Of a stretch of DNA of 36,478 nt, positions 1-6,798 are shown one piece after another (the first letter of the stretch is position 1; the number at the start of each line of letters is the position of its first letter). The position numbers and the translations under genes were made by a program. The stretch covers positions 1 to 36,478 of the forward strand of contig CAKRFN010000022.1 in NCBI GenBank assembly GCA_934320655.1. Reading direction: 5' to 3'. The notes beneath the pieces were generated by a model. The model was not told where the DNA came from. It made no database searches and saw only the letters and a list, made by a program, of their open reading frames with translations. Origin of the DNA: an uncultured Eubacterium sp. (lineage in GTDB: Bacteria; Bacillota; Clostridia; Lachnospirales; Lachnospiraceae).

Positions 1-24
1 TTCAGGCTCTGTCCCCGATAACTA

Positions 25-506
25 ATGACATATCTTATATCAGTTTTTTCTGTTTACACAAAACTTGAAACGGTCTCAAATTATAAGATTTGTTTTGATA
101 TATGGGGACTTGTGCTTTTCCTAGTAATTATGCTTCCCAATTTCATATGGTTTGCGATTCCTACACCAAATGATATTCTGCGAACAGATTCCGTTACACC
201 CACAGTTGATGCTATCGGGAGTTTTTGCCAGATATTTTTTATAATAGCTCTTTGCATTTTACAGAGGAAAAGCACACCTAAAATACAAGTAAATTCACTT
301 ATCATCATGGTTACAGCATCAGTTCTTTTGTATTTTACAGGTTGGATATTCTATTATGTCGGAATAACTAATCCGTTAATTATTTTACTATTGACAGTAC
401 ACCACCTTGTGTCGCATTCATTTTCTTTGCAATAGATAGAAAAAATATTATCGCTTTGATACCTGCTATTTTTCACTATTTGTCATATAACATATTCTAT
501 TATTAA
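25..506 (+). pseudogene. Frameshifted small multi-pass membrane protein (unknown family)
   Basis: The frame from 25 to 435 encodes a hydrophobic protein with about four membrane segments (LVLFLVIMLPNFIWFAI, then IFFIIALCIL, VSVLLYFTGWIFYYV-like and LIILLL stretches). It ends in an out-of-character tail (HHLVSHSFSLQ). Shifting frame after codon 125, at about 400, restores a natural continuation, PPCVAFIFFAIDRKNIIAL and onward, ending at a TAA at 504-506. The simplest reading is a two-base insertion (or one-base loss) near 400 in a protein of roughly 160 residues. There is no Shine-Dalgarno before the ATG at 25, and an in-frame stop lies at 19-21, so the N-terminus may be damaged as well. It is the only plus-strand coding region and faces the deaminase gene. 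I do not recognise a function; the family appears to be an uncharacterised Firmicutes membrane protein. Confidence 0.6.
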
Positions 507-552
507 TTATATCATTTAAACAATTCCAAATGGTGTTAAAACACATAATTTC

Positions 553-587
553 AAAAAAACTGGAAGCCTTAATTTTATAAGACTTCC
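553..587 (-). terminator. Rho-independent terminator downstream of the deaminase gene
   Basis: Read on the minus strand, a 9-bp stem (GGAAGTCTT pairing with AAGGCTTCC, one G-T wobble) encloses a short AT loop and is followed by seven T residues (553-559). It lies after both the deaminase gene and the mini-ORF at 598-642, so it would end that transcript. Its sequence closely resembles the hairpin after guaA at 3158-3182. Confidence 0.8.
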
Positions 588-597
588 TTCATTGCTT

Positions 598-642
598 TTA
601 GTATTCAACTAAAGAACCTTGCATCTTTCAATCACCATCCAT
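598..642 (-). other. Mini-ORF with strong ribosome site, interrupted by TGA
   Basis: A near-ideal SD (AGGAGG, 651-656) stands 8 bases before an ATG at 640-642. The frame reads M-D-G-D, then TGA (628-630), then K-M-Q-G-S-L-V-E-Y and TAA at 598-600. The terminator at 553-587 follows directly. Either a four-codon peptide is made, or this is a 14-residue mini-gene whose fifth codon (for example Trp TGG) has mutated to stop. No selenocysteine insertion element is evident. The last codons (GSLVEY stop) superficially resemble the guaA C-terminus (GTIEFE stop), so it could also be a degraded copy of that gene end. Whether it is translated is unknown. Confidence 0.35.
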
Positions 643-688
643 AATTTAATCCTCCTAATCTTTTTAGTATAATATTAAAAAAACAAAT

Positions 689-3109
689 TCAAGACTTGAC
701 ATTAATAAAATCCCATTCAAGACTATAGGTATAAAACAAATTGGGATTATCAATTTCAAGCTGATATATCACTCTATTATCATCTGTAGTCTCTTCTTCG
801 ATATGGTGGAATTGATCCAAAAAGTCATATTCCATTTTCATATCTGCATATCTAACATAACGTATATTATCTAGTAGAGGTGCCTCCTTAGGAATAATTA
901 CTTTTAAAATTAATTTTTTTGTCGGATACTTTATCATCTGTGCAAAGTAGGCGTGCATAAGATGAGACTCATCCTTAACGTACGATTTCACACCATATGA
1001 AATATGATTTCCTACAGAAACTGTATTATTTAATACAATTTGGTAATGATAAGGAGAAACTTGGTCTTTAGTATCTATAAAAGAATATCCATTTTCATTC
1101 TCAATCAATTCTGATTTATCATAAGAACTTCCTGTCCATGTAAGTGTTCTGTCAAGACTATTGTATTCACCACCAAGTACCTCTATGTCAACTTTTCTTA
1201 AACTTTCTATGTTTTCTCGATTTAAAAATTCTAGAGAGACCTCCATCCTATGATATAATAAGTCCTTTGTTAATGGTTGCTTTGAACTTGAAGAAATAAC
1301 TTCCCTCGCCTCATCCTTACAATTTATCCCACTTACTAATTCTAATTCATCTTTTTGAGCAAGCATAGATCTGTATAATCTAACATAGGCTTCACCTATT
1401 GCACCACTAAATAAATGAATTCTAGGATTACCAATTCCATCACCAAAACTCAAAATGTGTTTTTGAGCAATCCCTGGATAAGGATCAATGTAATATATAT
1501 CTTTTATGCCAAGTTGAAATGCCTTCTTAGAACATAGTTCGCACGGGCTCGCGGTACAAAACAAAAATCCCCCTTTAACCCCCTGCCCTCCGTATTTAGA
1601 TATTTGCAAAAATGCATTTTCTTCTGCATGTAAAGCTCTTGTAAAAACTTGATTCTTATCATTTTTCAAACCATTATAAATATCTTTAAAACAGTAGGAA
1701 AATTTTCTTCCATGCAAATTAGTACTTTCTAATTGACGCCCTATATGTATTAAGCTTTTCTTAAATGTTTCATTTTCATATTCAAATTCACTAAAACAAT
1801 CTTTTTGATTTCCTTTGCAATAACCATGAACATCTCTATAAATACACTCTAATTGCTTATTAGGAACATCATTCCAACCTACAGATTTTATTGCAAAATC
1901 TGATCCTGTAACAACTGCTCCCACTTGTCTTGATAAGCAACCAGAATTATATTTTGCATTGTATGCAAGTTGCATACATCTTTCAATATCACTCGGAACA
2001 ACTAAACCAGGATGAATCATTAGCGTAATATATTTAACCAATTGCCTTGTCAAAGATAATCTTCTTCCATTTTTCTCATCCATATTCACAAGATGAATAT
2101 CCGCCATTTCAAAACAATTAGCAATATTTTGATGATAAAAAATCTTACCATTATCAAATTTAGATTCATATTCTACATAATCCAAACTTTTTTGCTCTTC
2201 TTCATCTAATGCTCCCAATCTGCCTTGTCTCATTTTTTCGTCCACACTTATCGACATCAAAAAATAGGACCGATATACATCTTTTAAATAATTAGACTCA
2301 TTAGCATTTCTAATTGCATCAATACAAATTCTCGCCTTTTCCCCTCCCTTATGCTTTTTTATTAACTCTATTATTATCCGTATTCGTTTTGCAAAATCCA
2401 ATATTTTATCTTGATGTAGTTCGCTAACATAAGGATTTCCACTTGCTCTTATATTGTTAGCAATTTTTTGTAATAAATATGTGTAGAAGTGGTATTTTAT
2501 TGGTGGATCATCCTGTAGTTTTCTCTTTTTCTCTTCATAGCATGAATATTTTAGGAAGATTTTCTTTACTCTATTTTTATACTCAGCAAGTTTGTTGATA
2601 TACAGTTCATAATAAATATCTATATCTTCTTTTGAAACAGTCTCCCAATCCTTTATTGGGGAAAGAGGATGCTTTGCTATTTCTTCAAATATATAATTTA
2701 ATCCATGAATCTCATTTTCCAACTCTCTAAAATTATCAATTTTAAAAGAATCTTTATTTTTGTCACTCTGAAGAAATTTTAGGTATTCAATAAAAACCTC
2801 TTCACCTTTTTTGTTATCTTTTTGATATTCAAAAATATAGGATAAAATTACACAACTTCCTTCAATAACCTCAAACGGTTCCCAACGTTTGTCTGTTTCA
2901 ATATAACTCTTAATTATTTCAAACTCCTTCTTTTCTTTTAAGGATGTCTCTCGCTCATCATTATATTCATATTCTAAATCACAAAATTCTTTTTTTAAAA
3001 TGCTAGCAACAGTGCTACAACCAGCCCCAGTTCTCCCTGTTAATCCCAATATAATTAAATTTTCTTTTTCACTGTATAATTGACATACTGCTTCATTATA
3101 ATTTTTCAT
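689..3109 (-). CDS. Anti-phage dCTP/dCMP deaminase-like protein (P-loop plus zinc deaminase)
   Basis: This 806-residue protein starts at an ATG behind a strong SD (AGGAGG). Residues 22-33 (GLTGRTGAGCST) form a P-loop-like motif in which the usual lysine is cysteine. Residues about 370-570 form a cytidine/dCMP deaminase fold: the SRQVGAV and GWND motifs, then zinc ligands H494 with A495-E496, and C523/C526 (PCELC). A middle region (40-370) and about 230 C-terminal residues (575-806) match nothing I can name. N-terminal P-loop plus C-terminal deaminase is the layout of the AvcD/DCD defence proteins, which drain dCTP or dCMP during phage infection; the best-known member is clearly shorter, near 530 residues. 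The gene is visibly AT-rich compared with guaA. No promoter is evident in the 86-bp gap, so it may rely on guaA transcription. Family call good; anti-phage role inferred. Confidence 0.85.
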   Translation of the reverse strand: MKNYNEAVCQLYSEKENLIILGLTGRTGAGCSTVASILKKEFCDLEYEYNDERETSLKEKKEFEIIKSYIETDKRWEPFEVIEGSCVILSYIFEYQKDNKKGEEVFIEYLKFLQSDKNKDSFKIDNFRELENEIHGLNYIFEEIAKHPLSPIKDWETVSKEDIDIYYELYINKLAEYKNRVKKIFLKYSCYEEKKRKLQDDPPIKYHFYTYLLQKIANNIRASGNPYVSELHQDKILDFAKRIRIIIELIKKHKGGEKARICIDAIRNANESNYLKDVYRSYFLMSISVDEKMRQGRLGALDEEEQKSLDYVEYESKFDNGKIFYHQNIANCFEMADIHLVNMDEKNGRRLSLTRQLVKYITLMIHPGLVVPSDIERCMQLAYNAKYNSGCLSRQVGAVVTGSDFAIKSVGWNDVPNKQLECIYRDVHGYCKGNQKDCFSEFEYENETFKKSLIHIGRQLESTNLHGRKFSYCFKDIYNGLKNDKNQVFTRALHAEENAFLQISKYGGQGVKGGFLFCTASPCELCSKKAFQLGIKDIYYIDPYPGIAQKHILSFGDGIGNPRIHLFSGAIGEAYVRLYRSMLAQKDELELVSGINCKDEAREVISSSSKQPLTKDLLYHRMEVSLEFLNRENIESLRKVDIEVLGGEYNSLDRTLTWTGSSYDKSELIENENGYSFIDTKDQVSPYHYQIVLNNTVSVGNHISYGVKSYVKDESHLMHAYFAQMIKYPTKKLILKVIIPKEAPLLDNIRYVRYADMKMEYDFLDQFHHIEEETTDDNRVIYQLEIDNPNLFYTYSLEWDFINVKS

Positions 3110-3129
3110 CAGTACCTCCTAACTATTTC

Positions 3130-3148
3130 TGCAAGCATTTTGCAAGCA
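3130..3148. repeat. Two 8-bp direct repeats, 11 bp apart, upstream of the deaminase gene
   Basis: TGCAAGCA occurs at 3130-3137 and again at 3141-3148, one helical turn apart, between the guaA hairpin and the deaminase SD. This spacing suits a protein-binding site. No regulator is known for it. Confidence 0.4.
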
Positions 3149-3157
3149 CACAAAACA

Positions 3158-3182
3158 GGAAACCTTGATTTATAAGGCTTCC
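3158..3182 (-). terminator. Hairpin after guaA, weak terminator
   Basis: On the minus strand GGAAGCCTT pairs with AAGGTTTCC around a 7-base loop, 13 bases after the guaA stop. The following tract (TGTTTTG) is short, so termination may be partial. Partial read-through would deliver transcription into the deaminase gene. Confidence 0.6.
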
Positions 3183-3195
3183 CGCTGTTTTTACC

Positions 3196-4770
3196 TTATT
3201 CAAACTCAATCGTTCCCGGTGGCTTGCTCGTCAGGTCATAGAATACCCGATTGACCCCGCGCACCTCATTGATGATTCTGCTCATTACCGTCTGGAGTAC
3301 CGCAAAGGGGATCTCGGCGGATTCGGCTGTCATGAAGTCGATGGTGTTGACGGCGCGGAGCGCGACTGCGTAGTCGTAGGTCCTCTCGTCGCCCATGACT
3401 CCAACGGAGCGCATGTTGGTGAGTGCGGCAAAGTACTGGTTCGGCATCCATGCCGGAGCTTGTCCGTGCTCTTTTTTGTAGGCTGCTGCGGCTGCATCTA
3501 CTTCTTCGCGGTAGATGTAATCCGCATCCTGTACGATGCGTACCTTGTCTGCATTGACTTCCCCGATGATACGGATTCCGAGTCCGGGACCGGGGAACGG
3601 CTGACGGAATACGAGATGCTCGGGAATGCCGAGCTCTAAGCCTGCCTTGCGCACTTCATCCTTAAACAGATCGCGTAGCGGCTCGATGATCTCTTTAAAA
3701 TCTACATACTCAGGCAGTCCGCCGACATTGTGATGAGACTTGATCACAGCGGATTCGCCGCCCAGTCCGGATTCTACGACATCCGGGTAGATCGTGCCCT
3801 GTGCCAAAAAGTCCACAGCACCGATCTTCTTTGCTTCTTCCTCAAAAACGCGGATGAATTCTTCTCCAATAATCTTTCGTTTCTGCTCCGGCTCTGTCAC
3901 GCCTGCCAGCTTGTTATAATAACGCTCCTGCGCATTGACACGGATAAAGTTCAGATCAAAGATTCCGCCTGCGCCGAAGACTGCTTCTACCTCATCGCCT
4001 TCGTTTTTGCGCAGCAGACCGTGATCTACAAATACACATGTGAGCTGTTTTCCGATCGCTCTGGACAAAAGACCTGCGGCTACGGATGAATCCACACCCC
4101 CGGACAGTGCCAGCAATACCTTTCCGTCGCCGACCTTCTCGCGGATCGCGCGGATGGACTGCTCTACAAAGGAATCCATGCGCCAGTCACCGACACATCC
4201 ACAGATACCGGTCACAAAGTTACCTAACATCTCTTTTCCCTGAACGGTATGCAATACTTCCGGATGGAACTGGATCGCATACAGCTTCCGTTCTGCATCC
4301 TGCGCTGCTGCCACGGGGCAGTCCGCCGTGTGTGCCACGATCTCAAATCCGGGAGCTGCCTTTGAGATATAGTCAAAATGACTCATCCAGCAGATTGTTT
4401 TTTCGTTTACTCCGGCAAACAGCGGTGTGGTCGTATCGACAAAGACTTCTGTCTTGCCATACTCGCGCACAGGTGCTTTTTCTACGGTTCCGCCTAAAAT
4501 ATGCATCATGAGCTGCGCGCCGTAGCACAATCCCAGAACGGGAATCCCCAGCTCAAACAATTCCTTTGTATAAGTCGGTGCACCCGCCTCATAACAACTG
4601 TTCGGTCCACCGGTCAGGATGATTCCTTTCGGATTCATCGCTTTAATTTTCTGTATATCGGTCTTATAGGAATATATCTCGCAATATACATTGCACTCTC
4701 TGACGCGGCGGGCAACCAACTGGTTATACTGTCCACCAAAGTCAATAACGATGACTGTCTCTCTTGTCAT
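3196..4770 (-). CDS. guaA: GMP synthase (glutamine-hydrolysing)
   Basis: GuaA converts XMP to GMP using glutamine and ATP in the cytosol, the last step of guanine nucleotide synthesis. The 524-residue length is typical. The N-terminal class I glutamine amidotransferase domain shows nucleophile C82 (GLCYGAQ) and its partners H169 and E171 (FHPEV). The ATP-pyrophosphatase domain begins with SGGVDSS at 223-229. The C-terminal dimerisation domain ends GTIEFE. The ATG has a clear SD (AGGAGG). It has its own promoter at 4849-4877 and a stem-loop leader. The 3' end of guaA is a known integration site for genomic islands in bacteria, relevant here because the AT-rich deaminase gene abuts it. Confidence 0.98.
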   Translation of the reverse strand: MTRETVIVIDFGGQYNQLVARRVRECNVYCEIYSYKTDIQKIKAMNPKGIILTGGPNSCYEAGAPTYTKELFELGIPVLGLCYGAQLMMHILGGTVEKAPVREYGKTEVFVDTTTPLFAGVNEKTICWMSHFDYISKAAPGFEIVAHTADCPVAAAQDAERKLYAIQFHPEVLHTVQGKEMLGNFVTGICGCVGDWRMDSFVEQSIRAIREKVGDGKVLLALSGGVDSSVAAGLLSRAIGKQLTCVFVDHGLLRKNEGDEVEAVFGAGGIFDLNFIRVNAQERYYNKLAGVTEPEQKRKIIGEEFIRVFEEEAKKIGAVDFLAQGTIYPDVVESGLGGESAVIKSHHNVGGLPEYVDFKEIIEPLRDLFKDEVRKAGLELGIPEHLVFRQPFPGPGLGIRIIGEVNADKVRIVQDADYIYREEVDAAAAAYKKEHGQAPAWMPNQYFAALTNMRSVGVMGDERTYDYAVALRAVNTIDFMTAESAEIPFAVLQTVMSRIINEVRGVNRVFYDLTSKPPGTIEFE

Positions 4771-4808
4771 GTTGTTCCTCCTGCTTTTTCCTTATAAAGA
4801 TGTAAAGA

Positions 4809-4840
4809 CCGGATAATATATTTATATATATATTATCCAG
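4809..4840 (-). promoter_or_regulatory. AT-rich stem-loop in the guaA 5' leader
   Basis: A 13-bp inverted repeat (GGATAATATAT core, one G-U wobble near the base) with a 6-base loop begins within about 10 bases of the predicted transcription start. It would be the first structure of the guaA mRNA. It lacks the conserved loops of a purine riboswitch. It could stabilise the 5' end or act as an operator. Confidence 0.5.
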
Positions 4841-4848
4841 CCTTTTCT

Positions 4849-4877
4849 ATCATAGCAAAGCCCATTCACAACGACAA
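4849..4877 (-). promoter_or_regulatory. guaA promoter (vegetative sigma type)
   Basis: On the minus strand TTGTCG (4872-4877) and TATGAT (4849-4854) are separated by 17 bases. The -10 lies about 80 bases before the guaA start. Confidence 0.7.
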
Positions 4878-4980
4878 GCCTTTTTTCCTATTTTCTTGAT
4901 TTTTACATAACAGTTCCGCCATCACCGAGAAAAAGTCGACAGATGTCTTTGCGAACGGCACAGACTGAGCTGTTACATTT

Positions 4981-6348
4981 TTACTCCGCTCCACCACTTT
5001 TCGTGACAACTGCTTTCGTAACCCATTTGCCCTGTAGCACCCGAAATACATTGACCAGTCCGGTGAGTCCCCATGTCAGACCGTTCGTATACCATACGCC
5101 CCACATACCGATTCCCGGTATCATCATAAACAGAAAGGCAAAGCCGATACGTCCGATCACTTCAGTCACTCCGTTGATCATTGCAAACAGTGCGTCTCCA
5201 ACGCCGTTCAACATTCCGCGCAGTACATAGATCAGTCCGAGTCCGAAATACATCGTACTCGTGATCCTCAGACCCTTTGCACCGATCCGGATCACCTCCG
5301 GCTCATCAATAAACACACCGACAATCGGCTCCCCGAACAGCCACATAACCACGATCATAAGTACACTGAAAATCGCCACCAGCCAGACACTCTTTTTCAT
5401 GCCGGTACGCACGCGGTCATATTGTCCGGCGCCTGCATTCTGACCTGCAAAGGTAGATACCGCCAGCGCCAGTGAATTATACGGCTGCTGTACGAGGCTC
5501 TCTACCCTGCCGGTTGCCGTATATGCTGCCATTACGGTAGGTCCGTAGCGGTTGACGACACTCTGTAATGCCACACAGGAAAATGCGATCAGCGCATTCT
5601 GCGCTGCGACCGGAATGCCGATCTGGAAACTTTTCCTTGTAATGTCGGCATCGTATCTCATATGGCGTTTTTCCAACCGCAGATACTCATTCTTTTTATA
5701 GCCGTAGAGAATCGATCCAAGCATGGCAAAAAACTGTGCGATCACTGTCGCCCATGCAGCTCCGGCTACACCCATCTGCATCGGTACGACAAACAGCAGA
5801 TCCAGCCCGACATTGAGCACACTCGCTACACCTAAAAAGATCAGCGGTGTCTTGGCATCACCGAGCGCACGCAGCTCTGCCGATATCGTATTATAGCCTG
5901 CAACGACGAACGTGAATCCGCAGACGATACGCATGTATATGAGCGCATCTGCAAAATTCTCCGCCGGTGTCTGCATCAGCCGCAGGATCGGACCCGCCAG
6001 TGCTGCGCCGCTCAGACTCATGACCAGTCCTGTCCCCAGTGTAATATAAATCGAGTTCGCAATGATCTTTTTCACATATTCATGCTCTCCCGCACCAAAA
6101 TACTGTGAGATCAGAATACCAATACCGGAACCCAAGCCCATACACAGGGAGAAAAACAGGAACGTGATGCTTCCGACTGAGCCCACTGCACCTAATGCAT
6201 TGGTACCCACAAAGCGCCCAACGATCACAGAATCCACCATATTATAAAACTGCTGAAAGATATTGCCCACCAGCATCGGCAACGTGAATTTCAACAACAG
6301 TTTTGTCTCATTTCCTTTGGTCATATCCAATACATATCGGCTAGCCAT
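4981..6348 (-). CDS. MATE family multidrug/Na+ antiporter
   Basis: This is a polytopic membrane protein of about 455 residues with roughly twelve hydrophobic segments in two homologous halves. The opening resembles the NorM/DinF group: KLLLKFTLPMLVGNIFQQFY, then MVDSVIVGRFVG. MATE pumps export cationic drugs or metabolites in exchange for Na+ or H+; the substrate cannot be read from the sequence. The ATG at 6348 was preferred over the one two codons upstream because the SD (GAGGAG) is 8 bases from it and only 2 from the other. The gene has its own promoter with a perfect palindrome in the spacer, suggesting specific control. It stands alone between spoIIID and guaA. Confidence 0.93.
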   Translation of the reverse strand: MASRYVLDMTKGNETKLLLKFTLPMLVGNIFQQFYNMVDSVIVGRFVGTNALGAVGSVGSITFLFFSLCMGLGSGIGILISQYFGAGEHEYVKKIIANSIYITLGTGLVMSLSGAALAGPILRLMQTPAENFADALIYMRIVCGFTFVVAGYNTISAELRALGDAKTPLIFLGVASVLNVGLDLLFVVPMQMGVAGAAWATVIAQFFAMLGSILYGYKKNEYLRLEKRHMRYDADITRKSFQIGIPVAAQNALIAFSCVALQSVVNRYGPTVMAAYTATGRVESLVQQPYNSLALAVSTFAGQNAGAGQYDRVRTGMKKSVWLVAIFSVLMIVVMWLFGEPIVGVFIDEPEVIRIGAKGLRITSTMYFGLGLIYVLRGMLNGVGDALFAMINGVTEVIGRIGFAFLFMMIPGIGMWGVWYTNGLTWGLTGLVNVFRVLQGKWVTKAVVTKSGGAE

Positions 6349-6400
6349 CGTCATATCTCCTCGCTTATTCTGCGTATCTCTTTTTTTCGTAACAGATATG

Positions 6401-6428
6401 ACTATAGCAGAATTTTCCGGAAAATCAA
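6401..6428 (-). promoter_or_regulatory. Promoter of the MATE gene with a 14-bp palindrome
   Basis: TTGATT (6423-6428) and TATAGT (6401-6406) are 16 bases apart on the minus strand. The perfect palindrome ATTTTCCGGAAAAT at 6412-6425 fills the spacer and touches the -35 box. A bound repressor there would block polymerase. Confidence 0.6.
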
Positions 6429-6431
6429 GCC

Positions 6432-6692
6432 CTATTTTAGACTTTTTTCACGTAAATATTTATCCTTTGTCGCAAGCCCTCCACGGATGTGCCTTTCCGA
6501 CTTATTCATGTCCAACACCTTGCGCGCCTCTGCCGCCAGTGAAGGATTGATGAGTGTCAGACGTTCCGCTACATCCTTATGTACCGTCGATTTTGAGATC
6601 CCGAACTGCTTTGCAGTCTGACGCACTGTCGTGTTGTGTTCGATGATATAATTGGCTATATCGATTGCCCGTTTTTCTATATACTCTTTCAA
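6432..6692 (-). CDS. spoIIID: Sporulation transcription factor SpoIIID
   Basis: SpoIIID is the small DNA-binding regulator of the mother-cell programme in endospore formers, acting between sigma-E and sigma-K. This 86-residue protein keeps the family pattern: an N-terminal helix (YIEKRAIDIANYI), a helix-turn-helix around residues 22-42 (TVRQTAKQFGISKSTVHKD), and the tail motif RHIRGGLATKDKY. The start is TTG at 6690-6692 with SD GAGGGG 8 bases upstream. It is not coupled to its neighbours: a terminator that also holds a sigma-E-like promoter separates it from paaK. Its presence indicates an endospore-forming lineage. Confidence 0.97.
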   Translation of the reverse strand: MKEYIEKRAIDIANYIIEHNTTVRQTAKQFGISKSTVHKDVAERLTLINPSLAAEARKVLDMNKSERHIRGGLATKDKYLREKSLK

Positions 6693-6698
6693 AAAGGA

Positions 6699-6747
6699 AA
6701 CCCCTCAAGAATACTTTGATTCAATATATGAGTATTCCTGGGGGGTT
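6699..6747 (-). terminator. Terminator between paaK and spoIIID
   Basis: On the minus strand AACCCC (6742-6747) pairs with GGGGTT (6699-6704). Inside, GAATACT (6731-6737) pairs with AGTATTC (6709-6715). The base is followed by TCC and five T residues. The 3' arm also contains the spoIIID SD (GAGGGG), and the TTG start lies in the T-run. Confidence 0.7.
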
Positions 6748-6751
6748 ATTC
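6723..6751 (-). promoter_or_regulatory. Putative sigma-E promoter of spoIIID
   Basis: CATATATT (6723-6730) matches the sigma-E -10 consensus CATACANT at 7 of 8 positions. GAATAAC (6745-6751), 14 bases upstream, matches the -35 consensus KMATATT at 5 of 7. The predicted start falls in the loop of the terminator hairpin. spoIIID is a sigma-E gene in Bacillus subtilis. Confidence 0.55.
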
Positions 6752-6798
6752 CTTTATTTTAGAACCTCACGATATTCCGTGTCTTGCTCCATAAAATC

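Noticed and set aside
598..642. Selenoprotein mini-gene (TGA read as selenocysteine)
   Set aside because: No hairpin immediately after the TGA suits a bacterial insertion element. Mutation or decay is simpler.
4771..4860. Purine riboswitch ahead of guaA
   Set aside because: The leader is short and holds only an AT stem-loop. The conserved three-way junction and loop sequences of the purine aptamer are absent.
4841..4980. RNA gene between MATE and guaA
   Set aside because: Distant short complementary pieces (TAACAG/CTGTTA) exist, but no compact conserved fold or U-run; the stretch looks like spacer and the guaA promoter.
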